Shown here piece by piece: positions 7,485 to 16,977 of a stretch of 64,000 nucleotides of DNA. The translations under genes were made by a program, and so were the position numbers. Location of the stretch: contig JAOACS010000021.1 of assembly GCA_026417655.1 (NCBI GenBank), forward strand, positions 1 to 64,000. The letters run 5' to 3'. Source of the stretch: Syntrophobacterales bacterium (GTDB taxonomy: Bacteria; Desulfobacterota; Syntrophobacteria; Syntrophobacterales; Thermodesulforhabdaceae). Position 1 is the stretch's first letter, and every line of letters starts with the position of its first letter. The notes under the pieces are model-generated. The model was not told the DNA's origin. It saw only the letters and a program-made list of their open reading frames with translations, and did no database searches.

Positions 7485-8213
7485 CTATCCTCGACGTTTT
7501 GGGCGTCTTGGAGCTGGTAAATCAACCTTGAAGATCAGGGCAGCCAAAGAGACTATAAGCCCAAGCATCCCAAATATACTCAGAAACTTAATATTATACA
7601 TCCCAATGGGTAAACTTATACCCAAGACATCCCATCCTCCAGCTCTGGAGAGGTATTCCCTTGCCACCTCAGGCTCTCCCTGAGCCAAGAAGATCTCCCC
7701 CATGAGACGATAGGCCTGAAGAGAGATCCTATCATTGTGGTTTTCTCTGAGAAGTAATCTAAGATCCTTCAATGCATCGTCGTAATTTTTAAGCTTAGCA
7801 TGGGTAATGGCCCGATCCAAAAGTAACTCCCTATTTTGTCCATAGCTTTCGATAGCTTTAGAGAGGTCTTCCTGGGCTTCCCTATACCTTTTTAAGGCTA
7901 TGAACACCTTGGCCCTCATTGCTAGCACTTCACTTCCATTAAGGCCCCTTTCGATACATACTGTAAGATCCTCTAAAGCCTCTTCGTATTTTCTTTGATA
8001 GTAAAGGATAAAGGCTCTATCTCTCCTAGCATCGAGTAAGCCTTTATCCATATCAATGGCCTCGTTATAGATGGCAAGTTTTTTGAACATAAAGGATTCC
8101 TCTTTTGCTCGCTCATAGATTTCTTGTGCACTAGCAGAACACAATCCATCGGATGCTAGGCCACAAAAGGCTAGGATTATCAAAAGCGCTACCGGAAGTA
8201 TTTTCCTGGTCAT
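7485..8213 (-). CDS. Secreted or membrane-anchored TPR protein
   Basis: A 242-residue protein with an N-terminal signal peptide (ILPVALLIILAFCGLASDGLCS, positions about 4-26, with a possible lipobox-like LCS), then three or more tetratricopeptide-like helix pairs: IYNEAIDMDKGLLDARRDR, KYEEALEDLTVCIERG and RYREAQEDLSKAIESYG are clear repeat units. A C-terminal hydrophobic segment (FLSIFGMLGLIVSLAALIF) precedes a basic tail, so it is probably anchored in the inner membrane with the TPRs in the periplasm. TPRs mediate protein interactions; a partner cannot be named. Monocistronic, just downstream (on the minus strand) of the 8.2-8.4 kb intergenic region. Confidence 0.8.
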   Translation of the reverse strand: MTRKILPVALLIILAFCGLASDGLCSASAQEIYERAKEESFMFKKLAIYNEAIDMDKGLLDARRDRAFILYYQRKYEEALEDLTVCIERGLNGSEVLAMRAKVFIALKRYREAQEDLSKAIESYGQNRELLLDRAITHAKLKNYDDALKDLRLLLRENHNDRISLQAYRLMGEIFLAQGEPEVAREYLSRAGGWDVLGISLPIGMYNIKFLSIFGMLGLIVSLAALIFKVDLPAPRRPKRRG

Positions 8214-8343
8214 TGTCTAATTACCCCTCCTGTTATCTTAGCTTTACAAAGCCAACCTATTTCTTCATTTTTAATCGGTTTTCAAGTATAAAATAATTAT
8301 AGAAATCACAAAAGTTACTTGGCCCAGTTTTTATGGTTGAAGA

Positions 8344-8372
8344 TTGAAGAAATTTCGCTTAGTTTTTATAAT
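8344..8372 (+). promoter_or_regulatory. Sigma-70-type promoter for the thioesterase gene
   Basis: TTGAAG (8344-8349) and a perfect TATAAT (8367-8372) are separated by exactly 17 bases, followed by the AAAGGAGG ribosome site and ATG at 8447. This gives a leader of about 70 nt. It lies in a 233-base AT-rich intergenic region between divergent genes; the remainder shows no further motif. Confidence 0.6.
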
Positions 8373-8446
8373 GTTTTATTGGTCATATTGGTGAGCCAGA
8401 GATTCCTTCCATCTAAAAGCACTAACCCTCAAAAAAAGGAGGCAAT

Positions 8447-8857
8447 ATGGCTCTTCCATCTTTAAAAGAGGGTTTAACTCATGAAGTATCGTTAAAAACC
8501 TCGCAGGAACATTCAGCACAAAAATTTTTCCATCAAGTGCCAAATGTCTTTGCCACACCATTTCTAGGTGGACTTATGGAGCAGGCCTGTGCAGAACTCA
8601 TCCATCCACATCTTGAAGAGGGTGAACAATCCGTTGGTGCGACAATGGAACTTAAGCATTTAGCCCCTACGCCCCTTGGCATGACTGTAACTGCAAGGGC
8701 CACTCTAAAGGAAATCAAGGGCAAACAGCTTATTTTCCATGTTGAAGCCTTCGACGAGATCGAAAAAATCGGGGAAGGGATTCATCATCGCTTCATAATC
8801 AACGCAGAAAAATTCAATCAGCGTGTTACTCAAAAGGCTCAATCCAAGACCAGCTAA
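8447..8857 (+). CDS. FlK/PaaI-like hotdog acyl-CoA thioesterase
   Basis: A 136-residue hotdog-fold thioesterase of the fluoroacetyl-CoA thioesterase (FlK) type. The triad-like residues are in place: Thr in VFATPFLGGLMEQA, Glu five residues into LMEQA, and His in MELKHLAPTP. The rest, SVGATMELKH and IGEGIHHRF, matches the central strands and closing helix. It hydrolyses a small acyl-CoA thioester; the substrate is unknown. A near-consensus promoter, strong ribosome site and a perfect terminator bracket it, so it is a single-gene unit. The downstream ADP-forming acyl-CoA synthetase could share acyl-CoA intermediates, but is transcribed separately. Confidence 0.85.
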   Translation: MALPSLKEGLTHEVSLKTSQEHSAQKFFHQVPNVFATPFLGGLMEQACAELIHPHLEEGEQSVGATMELKHLAPTPLGMTVTARATLKEIKGKQLIFHVEAFDEIEKIGEGIHHRFIINAEKFNQRVTQKAQSKTS

Positions 8858-8880
8858 TAAGTTCATTTTCAAACCAACAT

Positions 8881-8914
8881 GCCATTCTGAGAATATAATT
8901 ATTCTCAGAATGGC
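8881..8914 (+). terminator. Rho-independent terminator after the thioesterase
   Basis: A perfect 15-bp inverted repeat (GCCATTCTGAGAATA, loop TAAT, its complement) sits 24 bases after the stop and is followed by TCTTTAAAA. The U-tract is short, but the stem is long and exact, and no gene reads through it from the other strand. Confidence 0.8.
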
Positions 8915-8985
8915 TCTTTAAAAACACACAGAGGATTCAAGTTTATTCCAAGTCGAACAACCCTAATTTTTGGAGGAGGGGAAAG

Positions 8986-11013
8986 ATGTCCGATGCTTTA
9001 AATGCACTTTTTCAACCCAGAAGTGTGGCTATAATAGGAGCCTCTGATAATCCAGCTAAACTGGGACACACTATTTTGAAAAACATCATAGATAGTGGTT
9101 TTCAAGGAGCGGTTTATCCCATAAACCCAAAGGCTGTTGAAATCTTGAACCTGCCCTGTTTCAAAAATATTACCGATGTTCCTGACACTATTGACATGGT
9201 TGTAGTTGTCGTACCAGCTTCGGCGGTACCTCAGGTCATTAAAGAATGTGGAGAAAAGCGGGTCAAAGCAGCAGTGATCATATCCGGAGGCTTCGCTGAG
9301 GCAGGTCCTCAGGGTGAAAAATTACAGAAGGAGATTGTAGAGATCGCAAAGCAAAATGACGTTAGAATTCTTGGCCCCAATTGTCAGGGCATAAACCTAC
9401 CCTATCATCCCCTTTGTGCTTCATGGCCGCTTCTTACTACGAGAGGTAGGGTAGCCGTTATAAGCCAAAGTGGAACGGTAGGGGCTGCCATGATGGACTG
9501 GTTTTCTCAGGAAAACCTTGGAGTGTCAGCCTTTATAAGTTTGGGGAATCGCTGTGATGTAGATGAGACGGATCTTGTCTCCTATTTCAACAATGACGAA
9601 AAAACCTCTGTCATAGCTCTCTATATAGAAGGACTTAAGAATCCTCAGGCCTTTACCCAGGCTTTAGAAAACCTTCAAAAACCCGTAGTGCTTTTGAAAT
9701 CAGGTCGGACGCCGAAGGGGATTAAAGCTGCTGAATCACACACTAGATCCCTTGCAGGCGATGATGCCCTCTACAACGCCCTATGTAGGAAATACAAAAT
9801 ATATAGAGCCGATACTATAGAAGAGTTTTACGACCTCGCTAAGGCATTTGCATACCTTCCTTTACCACAGGGGAACAGAATCTTTTTCGTTACCACATCA
9901 GGGGGAGCTGGAATACTTGCTACCGACCAGGCCGAGAGAGAAGGTCTCGATGTAGCTCCACTTCCCGAGGACCTTGCAGCCGAACTTCGACCTCTTATTC
10001 CTGCTCATGCCATTTGCTCGAACCCCCTCGATCTAACAGGCGACGCCACAGCGACTATGTTCGGAGAAGTCATAAGACGGGTCAGGACATTCTATGATAT
10101 TGTGGGCGTGATTTTCGGTGATCCCGTCCAGGGAGCATCTGAAGTGGTAACACCTTCTAGTAATGAGCTGGTAATATTTCTTGGTGGAGCTGACGTAGAA
10201 CAGGTAGAAAAGCAGAAAATGCATAAATTGGGCATACCCGTATTTCCAACCCCGGAACGAGGAGTTCACGCTATAGCCCAACTTATACCTCCAAGCCAAA
10301 AAGGTAAAAAGGAGCAACCCTCTCTTATGCCAAAGATTGATACCATTCCTGAAAATACGGAACTTCTCACCCCATCTCAAGCTCTAGAATTTCTCAAAAA
10401 TGCTGGCTTCCCCTGTCTTCACTTTCATCATGCCGAAAGCGCTGGCAAAGCTGTCCATACTGCCCATCTCATGGGCTTCCCCGTCGCCGTCAAACTGGAC
10501 TCTTCTTTAGTTGCCCATAAAACCGATGTAGGGGGCGTCATCCTAAATATTCAGTCGGCCAATGGTGTTAGACGAGCCTTCGAACAAATAAGAGAAAGAT
10601 TTTCCCGGGTCTTTCCATCTATTGCCTTTCCTGGAGTTGTTATTATGCCTATGGCTGAACCTGGTCAAGAATTCATCATGGGAGTTCATAGAACTCAGGA
10701 TTTTGGGACAGTACTGCTATTTGGACTAGGAGGACTTTATGTCGAGCTATTCCAAGACGTTTCTATAAGACTCCTTCCAGTAACAGATAGGGATATTGAA
10801 GACATGATAAACGAGACGAAGGCTTCAGCCTTCTTCAGAGGTGTGAGGAATCGAGAACCTCTCGATAAATCAGCTATAATGAGAGGTCTTAAGGCCCTTG
10901 CAAAACTTATGGACGAACATCCCGAGATTGTCACGATAGATATTAATCCCCTTATAGTCTATTCCGAAGGTTATGCCATTGTTGACGCAAGAATCATTAA
11001 GAAGAAACAGTAA
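8986..11013 (+). CDS. ADP-forming acyl/acetyl-CoA synthetase, fused alpha-beta
   Basis: A 675-residue NDP-forming acyl-CoA synthetase with both halves in one chain. The N-terminal half has a CoA-binding Rossmann domain (VAIIGASDNPAKLGHTIL) and succinyl-CoA-ligase-type flavodoxin domains; the phosphorylated His is visible in AAESHTRSLAG. The C-terminal half is an ATP-grasp domain (GFPVAVKLDSSLVAHKTDVGGV through IVTIDINPLIV). It converts acyl-CoA, ADP and phosphate to acid, CoA and ATP, conserving energy by substrate-level phosphorylation in anaerobes. Family length is about 680-710. GGAGGAGGGG precedes the ATG. The last 17 bases overlap the convergent aldolase gene. Confidence 0.92.
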   Translation: MSDALNALFQPRSVAIIGASDNPAKLGHTILKNIIDSGFQGAVYPINPKAVEILNLPCFKNITDVPDTIDMVVVVVPASAVPQVIKECGEKRVKAAVIISGGFAEAGPQGEKLQKEIVEIAKQNDVRILGPNCQGINLPYHPLCASWPLLTTRGRVAVISQSGTVGAAMMDWFSQENLGVSAFISLGNRCDVDETDLVSYFNNDEKTSVIALYIEGLKNPQAFTQALENLQKPVVLLKSGRTPKGIKAAESHTRSLAGDDALYNALCRKYKIYRADTIEEFYDLAKAFAYLPLPQGNRIFFVTTSGGAGILATDQAEREGLDVAPLPEDLAAELRPLIPAHAICSNPLDLTGDATATMFGEVIRRVRTFYDIVGVIFGDPVQGASEVVTPSSNELVIFLGGADVEQVEKQKMHKLGIPVFPTPERGVHAIAQLIPPSQKGKKEQPSLMPKIDTIPENTELLTPSQALEFLKNAGFPCLHFHHAESAGKAVHTAHLMGFPVAVKLDSSLVAHKTDVGGVILNIQSANGVRRAFEQIRERFSRVFPSIAFPGVVIMPMAEPGQEFIMGVHRTQDFGTVLLFGLGGLYVELFQDVSIRLLPVTDRDIEDMINETKASAFFRGVRNREPLDKSAIMRGLKALAKLMDEHPEIVTIDINPLIVYSEGYAIVDARIIKKKQ

Positions 11014-11659
11014 TTTGAAAGACTTGAGCAAGTCGAGCTAGTTCCAAGGTTGAAAGGGGCGGAGGAATTCTTCCTCCCGAAAGGAGAATTGAAAGGGCGA
11101 AAATTAAAGCCGCCTGCTCGAGCTTTTCAAGCATAAAGAAGGCCTTTTCTAGATCGGAGGCTAGAGTTAAGGAGCCGTGTCGCTCCAAAATTATGGCATT
11201 ATGATTGGAGATGAAGGGTTTTACAGCTTCAGGAAGTTCTTCAGTTGACGGAGTAGCGTAGGGTGCAACGGGAACAGGGCCCAGGGAGACCCATAGTTCA
11301 GGAAGGATAGCTGAATCAAAGGGAAGTTTTGCCAAAGTAATAGCTGTAATTATCGGAGGGTGGGCATGTAGAACCGCTCCTATATCTTCCCTCAAAGAAT
11401 AGGCGAGTAAATGTAGTCGTATTTCAGAGGAAGGTTTTTTACTTCCTTCAAGCACTCGACCCTCTCCGTCAACCACTATAAGGGAGTCTTCCGACATAAA
11501 ACCTTTGCAAAGGCCAGAAGGTGTCACAATGAAACGATCCCTATCGAGTTTACAGCTCATATTTCCATCGGTTGCGCTTATAAGTCCTCTTTCATATAGA
11601 CGCCGGCCGATATCTACCATAAGACGTCTAGCTTCAGACTCATCTGGAAACCTTTCCAT
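10997..11659 (-). CDS. Class II aldolase (fuculose-1-phosphate aldolase type)
   Basis: A 220-residue zinc-dependent aldolase/adducin family enzyme. Metal ligands are visible in order: Glu in the KKPSSEIRLHL segment (about residue 70), the HAHPP pair (about 90), and the third His in NAIILERHGSLTLA (about 150). The family includes FucA, AraD and MtnB; the sequence does not settle which. Start at 11659 follows AAGGGG; a GTG five codons upstream is less likely. It converges on and overlaps the acyl-CoA synthetase by 17 bases. The same family acts in salvage of 5'-deoxyribose products in many anaerobes. Confidence 0.85.
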   Translation of the reverse strand: MERFPDESEARRLMVDIGRRLYERGLISATDGNMSCKLDRDRFIVTPSGLCKGFMSEDSLIVVDGEGRVLEGSKKPSSEIRLHLLAYSLREDIGAVLHAHPPIITAITLAKLPFDSAILPELWVSLGPVPVAPYATPSTEELPEAVKPFISNHNAIILERHGSLTLASDLEKAFFMLEKLEQAALIFALSILLSGGRIPPPLSTLELARLAQVFQITVSS

Positions 11660-11783
11660 ACAACCCCTTATCACCTTTTGAATTTACAATGTATCAGGTT
11701 TTTTGTAGCATGACCATGGAGTAAAAGTAAAATCCATTATGACATTCTCGGAGGCTTCTGTCTTAGAAAGAAGGGTTATCAAA

Positions 11784-14471
11784 ATGGAATGGTATAGACT
11801 GAGTCCTGAAGAAATCTATCGAAATCTTCAAACCAGTGAGAAGGGATTAAAAGAAGAAGAGGCTCTAAAGAGACTAGAAAAATACGGTTTAAATAAGCTT
11901 GTCGATGAGGAGGAAATAAGTCGGCTTCGCATATTTTTACACCAATTTACAAGCCCCCTCATTTACATACTCATCATCGCTGGGGTTATCACTATAGCAC
12001 TTAGAGAGTTCATAGACGCAGGGGTTATATTTGCCGTTATAACTCTAAACGCTATTGTGGGATACCTTCAGGAGTATAAGGCGGAAAAGAGCGTAAAGGC
12101 CCTAAAGAAACTGGTTGTATCGAGAGCTCGAGTAATAAGGGATGGTGTGGAAAAAGAGATCAAAGCAGAAGAGCTGGTTCCTGGAGATGTAGTTATTCTT
12201 GCCTCGGGGATGAGGGTTCCTGCCGACATTCGATTAATCCAAACGGTGGAATTGAAAGTCGATGAAGCAATGCTCACCGGGGAATCCTTCCCAGTAGAAA
12301 AACATGCTTGGGAACTGGAAGAGGGGAACCTTACTCCTGGTGATCAGAGGAATATGGCCTTTATGGGAACTATTGTTATAGGTGGTCGCGCCAAGGGTGT
12401 TGTAGTATCAACCGGATCTCACACAGTCCTTGGCTCTATCGCTCGTGACATTCAAGAAGCGGCAACAGTAAAGGCACCCCTTCAAGAAAAAATAGATCGC
12501 TTTGCTAAAAACATAGGCTTCCTTGTCCTTGGAGCTTCTACACTGCTTTTTGTTATTGGGATTCTTATTGGTGAAAATGTAAAAGATATGTTTATGACAG
12601 CCGTTGCAGCAGCCGTTGCGGCTATACCCGAAGGGTTCCCAATTGTGATAACCATCGCTATGGCCGTCGGTGTATCGCGAATGGCAAAACATAACGCCAT
12701 AATTAGAAAACTTCACGCTGTAGAAACCTTGGGAAGCACAACAGTAATAGGATCCGATAAAACGGGAACCCTCACGAAAAATGAGATGACAGTGAGAAAG
12801 CTTTACGATGGGAAACATATATATAATGTTGAAGGAAGCGGATACACACCTATAGGCAATATAACGATGAACGGCTCTCCCGTTAGCATCCCACCCGGTA
12901 GCGCTTTGGAATGGCTACTTCGAATAGGGCTACTTTGCAATGAATCCCGGCTGATACTAGAGAACGGAAATCCAACCCTGGAAGGAGATCCCACAGAGGT
13001 AGCACTGATCGTCTCAGCCATTAAAGGGGGGTTTAATCCTGAAAGGGAGATTCAATTATCGCCTTCCATTTCAATAATCCCCTTTGAATCCGAAAGAGCC
13101 TATATGGCTTCCCTTCATTATTCTCAAGATGGGAAGAGATATATCTTTGTAAAGGGTGCCCCCGAACAGGTTCTTAGAATGTGTCGAATATCCTTTTCAG
13201 GAGAACCAATCAATGATGAAAAAGTCCTGAATATAGCTGAGGGCTTCGCAAAGGAGGGGATGCGAGTCCTAGCCTTTGCCTTCAAGGAAGTTCACCACGA
13301 TTTTAAAGAGTTTTCCTGTAAGGACGTTGAATGGTGTGATGAGACAGAAAATCTTACCTTTGTGGGCCTTCAGGCGATGATTGATCCACCACGTCCAGAA
13401 GCGATTGAAGCGATTTCCCATTGCAAAAGCGCAGGGATAAGAGTCATCATGATCACAGGAGATCACGCCGTAACAGCTCGTGCTATCGCAAAAGAATTGG
13501 GTATAGCAGATGAGGATTCCCCCGTCCTTACCGGTCGTGATTTGGAGGCTATGGACGATAGAAAGCTTTTCAAAATGGTACCAAGCGTTTCGGTCTATGC
13601 TCGAGTTTCCCCCCAACATAAATTAAGGATTGTTCAGCAGCTCAAAGAGCATGGTGAGATAGTTGCAGTCACTGGAGATGGAGTAAATGACGCTCCAGCT
13701 CTTAAGGCTGCCCACATTGGCGTTGCAATGGGTAAGGGGGGCACCGATGTAGCCAGGGAAGCAGCCGATATGGTACTTACTGACGATAATTTCGCTAGTA
13801 TCTTTCATGCTGTCCGTGAAGGAAGAATTGTCTTTGACAATATAAGAAAGGTTACTTTCTTCTTGATTCCAACAGGAGTAGCGGCCATTATATCTATTGC
13901 TATTTCGGTCGCTATGGGAATCCCAATTCCCTATTTTCCTGCTCAGCTTCTTTGGATAAATCTTGTTACAAATGGCCTTCAGGACGTAGCTCTCGCCTTT
14001 GAACCTGGTGAACGGGATATTCTCAATCGTCCACCGAGAAAGCCGGGAGAAGGGATAATGTCCCGTCTTCTAATTGAAAGGACCATTCTTGTAGGATGTG
14101 TCATTTCAATGGGCATTGTTATAACCTTCATGATGTCCCTCTCTTCTGGAGATTCCCTAACGAAGGCTCGAACTATTGCCATGACTACCATGGTGTTCTT
14201 CCAATTCTTCCAAGCCTGGAATTCCCGTTCCGAATACGAGTCTATCTTTGCCATAAACCCCTTGAGTAATCCCTTTCTATTCTATAGCATGATCGCTGCA
14301 CTTGCCGCTCAAATAGCCGTTATCTACGCTGCCCCCCTTAGATGGGTTTTTCGAACGGAACCTCTTTCTTTTAATGAATGGCTGCCTATACTAGCGATAT
14401 CTTCAACTGTGATCATAGTTGTAGAGATAGACAAGTGGATTAGGAAAAGACATAGGGCACTGAAAGCTTAA
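11784..14471 (+). CDS. P-type cation-transporting ATPase (P2 type)
   Basis: An 895-residue P2-type ATPase of the inner membrane that couples ATP hydrolysis to cation transport. Motifs in order: actuator TGES (about residue 168), IPEGFP in M4, phosphorylation site DKTGTLT, KGAPEQ in the nucleotide domain, MITGDHAVTA, and VTGDGVNDAPALKAAHIGVAMG. M6 reads NLVTNGLQDVALAFEPG, where the Ca2+ pumps have NLVTDG, so one acidic ion ligand is replaced by Asn and the ion cannot be assigned with confidence. Start at 11784 has AGAAGG upstream; an in-frame ATG at 11739 lacks one. Probably co-transcribed with the aminotransferase 20 bases downstream. Confidence 0.9.
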   Translation: MEWYRLSPEEIYRNLQTSEKGLKEEEALKRLEKYGLNKLVDEEEISRLRIFLHQFTSPLIYILIIAGVITIALREFIDAGVIFAVITLNAIVGYLQEYKAEKSVKALKKLVVSRARVIRDGVEKEIKAEELVPGDVVILASGMRVPADIRLIQTVELKVDEAMLTGESFPVEKHAWELEEGNLTPGDQRNMAFMGTIVIGGRAKGVVVSTGSHTVLGSIARDIQEAATVKAPLQEKIDRFAKNIGFLVLGASTLLFVIGILIGENVKDMFMTAVAAAVAAIPEGFPIVITIAMAVGVSRMAKHNAIIRKLHAVETLGSTTVIGSDKTGTLTKNEMTVRKLYDGKHIYNVEGSGYTPIGNITMNGSPVSIPPGSALEWLLRIGLLCNESRLILENGNPTLEGDPTEVALIVSAIKGGFNPEREIQLSPSISIIPFESERAYMASLHYSQDGKRYIFVKGAPEQVLRMCRISFSGEPINDEKVLNIAEGFAKEGMRVLAFAFKEVHHDFKEFSCKDVEWCDETENLTFVGLQAMIDPPRPEAIEAISHCKSAGIRVIMITGDHAVTARAIAKELGIADEDSPVLTGRDLEAMDDRKLFKMVPSVSVYARVSPQHKLRIVQQLKEHGEIVAVTGDGVNDAPALKAAHIGVAMGKGGTDVAREAADMVLTDDNFASIFHAVREGRIVFDNIRKVTFFLIPTGVAAIISIAISVAMGIPIPYFPAQLLWINLVTNGLQDVALAFEPGERDILNRPPRKPGEGIMSRLLIERTILVGCVISMGIVITFMMSLSSGDSLTKARTIAMTTMVFFQFFQAWNSRSEYESIFAINPLSNPFLFYSMIAALAAQIAVIYAAPLRWVFRTEPLSFNEWLPILAISSTVIIVVEIDKWIRKRHRALKA

Positions 14472-14491
14472 TTTCGAAAAAGAGGTAAAAA

Positions 14492-15841
14492 GTGAAATCT
14501 GGACTTGTTGAACATTATGTTCTGTGCAGAGACCTAAGAAAGATCTGTACGATAGGGGACCGGGCCGAAGGGGTATATATATGGGACAAGGAGGGGAAAC
14601 GGTACCTAGACGGTTCTGGAGGGGCCTGCGTTGTAAGCATTGGTCATAGTGTTCCTGAGATTATTGATGTTATGACAGCTCAGGCTCGGCGAGTCTCCTT
14701 CGTCCATGGAAGTCAATTTCTAAATGAGGGAGCAATGGAATGTGCTGAACGGTTGGTGAGGTTGGCTCCCGATCCATCGCTTAATAGAGTTTATTTCGTC
14801 TCTGGTGGTTCAGAAGCGGTAGAGACCGCAATAAAGATTGTGAGACAGTATTGGTGTAGTGTAGGAAAACCTGAAAGATATAAGATAATCGGAAGATGGC
14901 TAAGCTTTCATGGAAACACGCTTGGGGCTCTATCAATAGGTGGTCATGTAGCAAGACGGCGATTTTATCTACCTTTATTCTCCCATATGCCCCATATATC
15001 ACCTTGCTATTGTTACCATTGTCCCCTAAGTCTTAACTTAGACACATGTAATTTATCCTGCGCTGATGAACTGGAACGAACCATACTCTACGAAGGACCA
15101 GAAAGTGTAGCTGCATTCATTGCAGAACCCGTAGTTGGAGCAACCGCTGGAGCGGTAGTTCCCAAAGAGGGTTATTGGCGGAAAATTCGTGAAATCTGTG
15201 ACCGCTACGATGTTATACTAATTGCTGACGAAGTTATGACAGGGATAGGAAGGACAGGGAGGAGTTTTGCCCTCGATCATTGGAATGTTATTCCCGATAT
15301 AATAGTGGTGGCGAAGGGTCTTAGCTCTGGATATACCCCTCTTGGAGCCGTTATCGTAAAAGATCGGATTTGGAGTGCTATAGGAAATGGTTTGGGTATC
15401 TTTGTTCACGGTCATACCTATGGCCAGAATCCTTTATCCACTGCAATAGGAGCAGCGGTTTTAAGATACATAGAAGATCACGGTCTGGTAAAAAGGGCTC
15501 ACCTTCTTGGCAACTATCTTCTAACCTGCTTAGAAAACTTACGTGAATTTAGAATAGTTGGAGACACAAGAGGAATTGGGCTCTTTGCAGGTATTGAATT
15601 TGTTAAAGATAAAGAAACAAAGGAGTCCTTTGATCCTCAGAGAAAGATAGCTACAAGGATAGCTCAGGAGGCTTTTCGAAGAGGTCTAATAACCTATCCG
15701 GGATCTGGTGGTGTTAACGGATCAAAGGGTGATCACATATTGCTAGCTCCGCCCTTTATAATAGAAAGAGATCAAATTGATGAAATAGTTGATATACTCA
15801 CAGAGGCTATCAGGGTGGTTGAGTCGGAAGAGTTGGTATGA
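14492..15841 (+). CDS. Class III PLP-dependent aminotransferase
   Basis: A 449-residue fold-type I transaminase. The PLP lysine is in VVAKGLSSGYTPLGA, preceded by the LIADEVMTGIGRTG segment that binds the cofactor ring; VYFVSGGSEAVETAIK and FHGNTLGALSIGG are also typical. These enzymes transfer an omega-amino group from compounds such as ornithine, GABA, diamines or beta-alanine to a keto acid. A short Cys-rich insertion (CYCYHCPLSLNLDTCNLSC, about residues 171-189) is typical of a subset of this family. GTG start with AAGAGG upstream. It follows the ATPase closely; the substrate cannot be named. Confidence 0.88.
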   Translation: MKSGLVEHYVLCRDLRKICTIGDRAEGVYIWDKEGKRYLDGSGGACVVSIGHSVPEIIDVMTAQARRVSFVHGSQFLNEGAMECAERLVRLAPDPSLNRVYFVSGGSEAVETAIKIVRQYWCSVGKPERYKIIGRWLSFHGNTLGALSIGGHVARRRFYLPLFSHMPHISPCYCYHCPLSLNLDTCNLSCADELERTILYEGPESVAAFIAEPVVGATAGAVVPKEGYWRKIREICDRYDVILIADEVMTGIGRTGRSFALDHWNVIPDIIVVAKGLSSGYTPLGAVIVKDRIWSAIGNGLGIFVHGHTYGQNPLSTAIGAAVLRYIEDHGLVKRAHLLGNYLLTCLENLREFRIVGDTRGIGLFAGIEFVKDKETKESFDPQRKIATRIAQEAFRRGLITYPGSGGVNGSKGDHILLAPPFIIERDQIDEIVDILTEAIRVVESEELV

Positions 15842-15947
15842 TGTTCGAAAGTAATCAAAGGGCATAACAGTAAAATGGAGTAGCTGCCCTAAAAGGGACA
15901 CATTTTTGTTATTTTAACACCAAACAGCAAGAATAGGAGGGAGATTT

Positions 15948-16943
15948 ATGAGAAAGTCTGGAATCTTTTTGATTGTAACCCTTGTTATTTCGGCATTTAT
16001 CGTTGGAGGGATCGCCGTCGTAGGAGAGGCGACGAAGGGAAAATTTATAACTATTGGAACCGGGGGTATTACGGGAGTGTATTATCCTACTGGTGGTGCC
16101 ATTTGTCAGATGCTAAACAAGAAAAAGGATACTTACGGCATTCGGTGCACTGTTGAGTCTACGGGAGGATCGGTTTTTAACATTAACGCTGTTATCTCTG
16201 GAGATATGGATTTTGGAATAGCCCAATCGGACATTCAATTCAAGGCCTATCAAGGTATAGGTGAATGGAAAGAAAAGGGATCACAGCAGGATCTTCGCTC
16301 TGTCTTTAGTCTTCACACTGAGGCAGTAACCCTTGTCGCAGCAGAGGATGCAGGGATTAAATCTATAACGGATCTTAAGGGTAAAAAAGTAAACATTGGA
16401 AATCCCGGCTCCGGCCAACTTCAAAACTGTATGGATATCCTCCCCCTATTTGGCATTGATATCGAAAAGGATATAAAGGCAGAGCAGGCAAAGGCGGCAG
16501 AGGGACCAAGTCTTCTTCAGGATGGTCGCATTGACGCCTTCTTCTACACCGTAGGACACCCAAACGGAGCAATAAAGGAGGCTACCGCCGGTGCTAGGAA
16601 AGCCCGAATAGTTCCAATCTCAGGGGAAATGGCTAATGCTGTTATTAAAAAATATCCCTACTATGTAAAGACCGTTATCCCCATGAGCCACTACCCGAGC
16701 GCTGTAAATAAGGAAGATGTGGAAACTCTAGGAGTAAAGGCTACTCTAATCACCTCAGCCAAAGTTCCCGACGACGTAGTCTACGCCATTGTAAAGGAGG
16801 TTTTTGATAATCTCGAGGATTTCAAAACCCTTCATCCAGCCTATGCTGAACTCTCTAGGGAAAAGATGCTTCAGGGACTTTCCGCTCCAATTCATCCCGG
16901 AGCTCTTAAATACTTCAAAGAAAAAGGTTTAATAAAGGAATAG
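15948..16943 (+). CDS. TAXI-type TRAP transporter solute-binding protein
   Basis: A 331-residue periplasmic binding protein with a signal peptide (IFLIVTLVISAFIVGGIAVVGEA). The mature protein starts TKGKFITIGTGGITGVYYPTGGAICQ, the classic TAXI signature, followed by DFGIAQSD and the conserved DILPLFGI region. Such proteins deliver dicarboxylates or amino acids to a fused TRAP permease. No TRAP membrane gene is in the window, so this is an orphan receptor. AGGAGGGAG ribosome site before the ATG. Its own transcription unit, ending at a GC-rich hairpin. Confidence 0.92.
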   Translation: MRKSGIFLIVTLVISAFIVGGIAVVGEATKGKFITIGTGGITGVYYPTGGAICQMLNKKKDTYGIRCTVESTGGSVFNINAVISGDMDFGIAQSDIQFKAYQGIGEWKEKGSQQDLRSVFSLHTEAVTLVAAEDAGIKSITDLKGKKVNIGNPGSGQLQNCMDILPLFGIDIEKDIKAEQAKAAEGPSLLQDGRIDAFFYTVGHPNGAIKEATAGARKARIVPISGEMANAVIKKYPYYVKTVIPMSHYPSAVNKEDVETLGVKATLITSAKVPDDVVYAIVKEVFDNLEDFKTLHPAYAELSREKMLQGLSAPIHPGALKYFKEKGLIKE

Positions 16944-16951
16944 TCTTCCTT

Positions 16952-16973
16952 GGGGCAGGATTCCCCCTGCCCC
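16952..16973. terminator. GC-rich hairpin between convergent genes
   Basis: GGGGCAGG and CCTGCCCC pair perfectly with a 6-base loop between the TAXI gene and the convergent glycosyltransferase. Neither side has a run of T, so it is a weak or factor-dependent terminator candidate. Confidence 0.45.
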
Positions 16974-16977
16974 GTCG

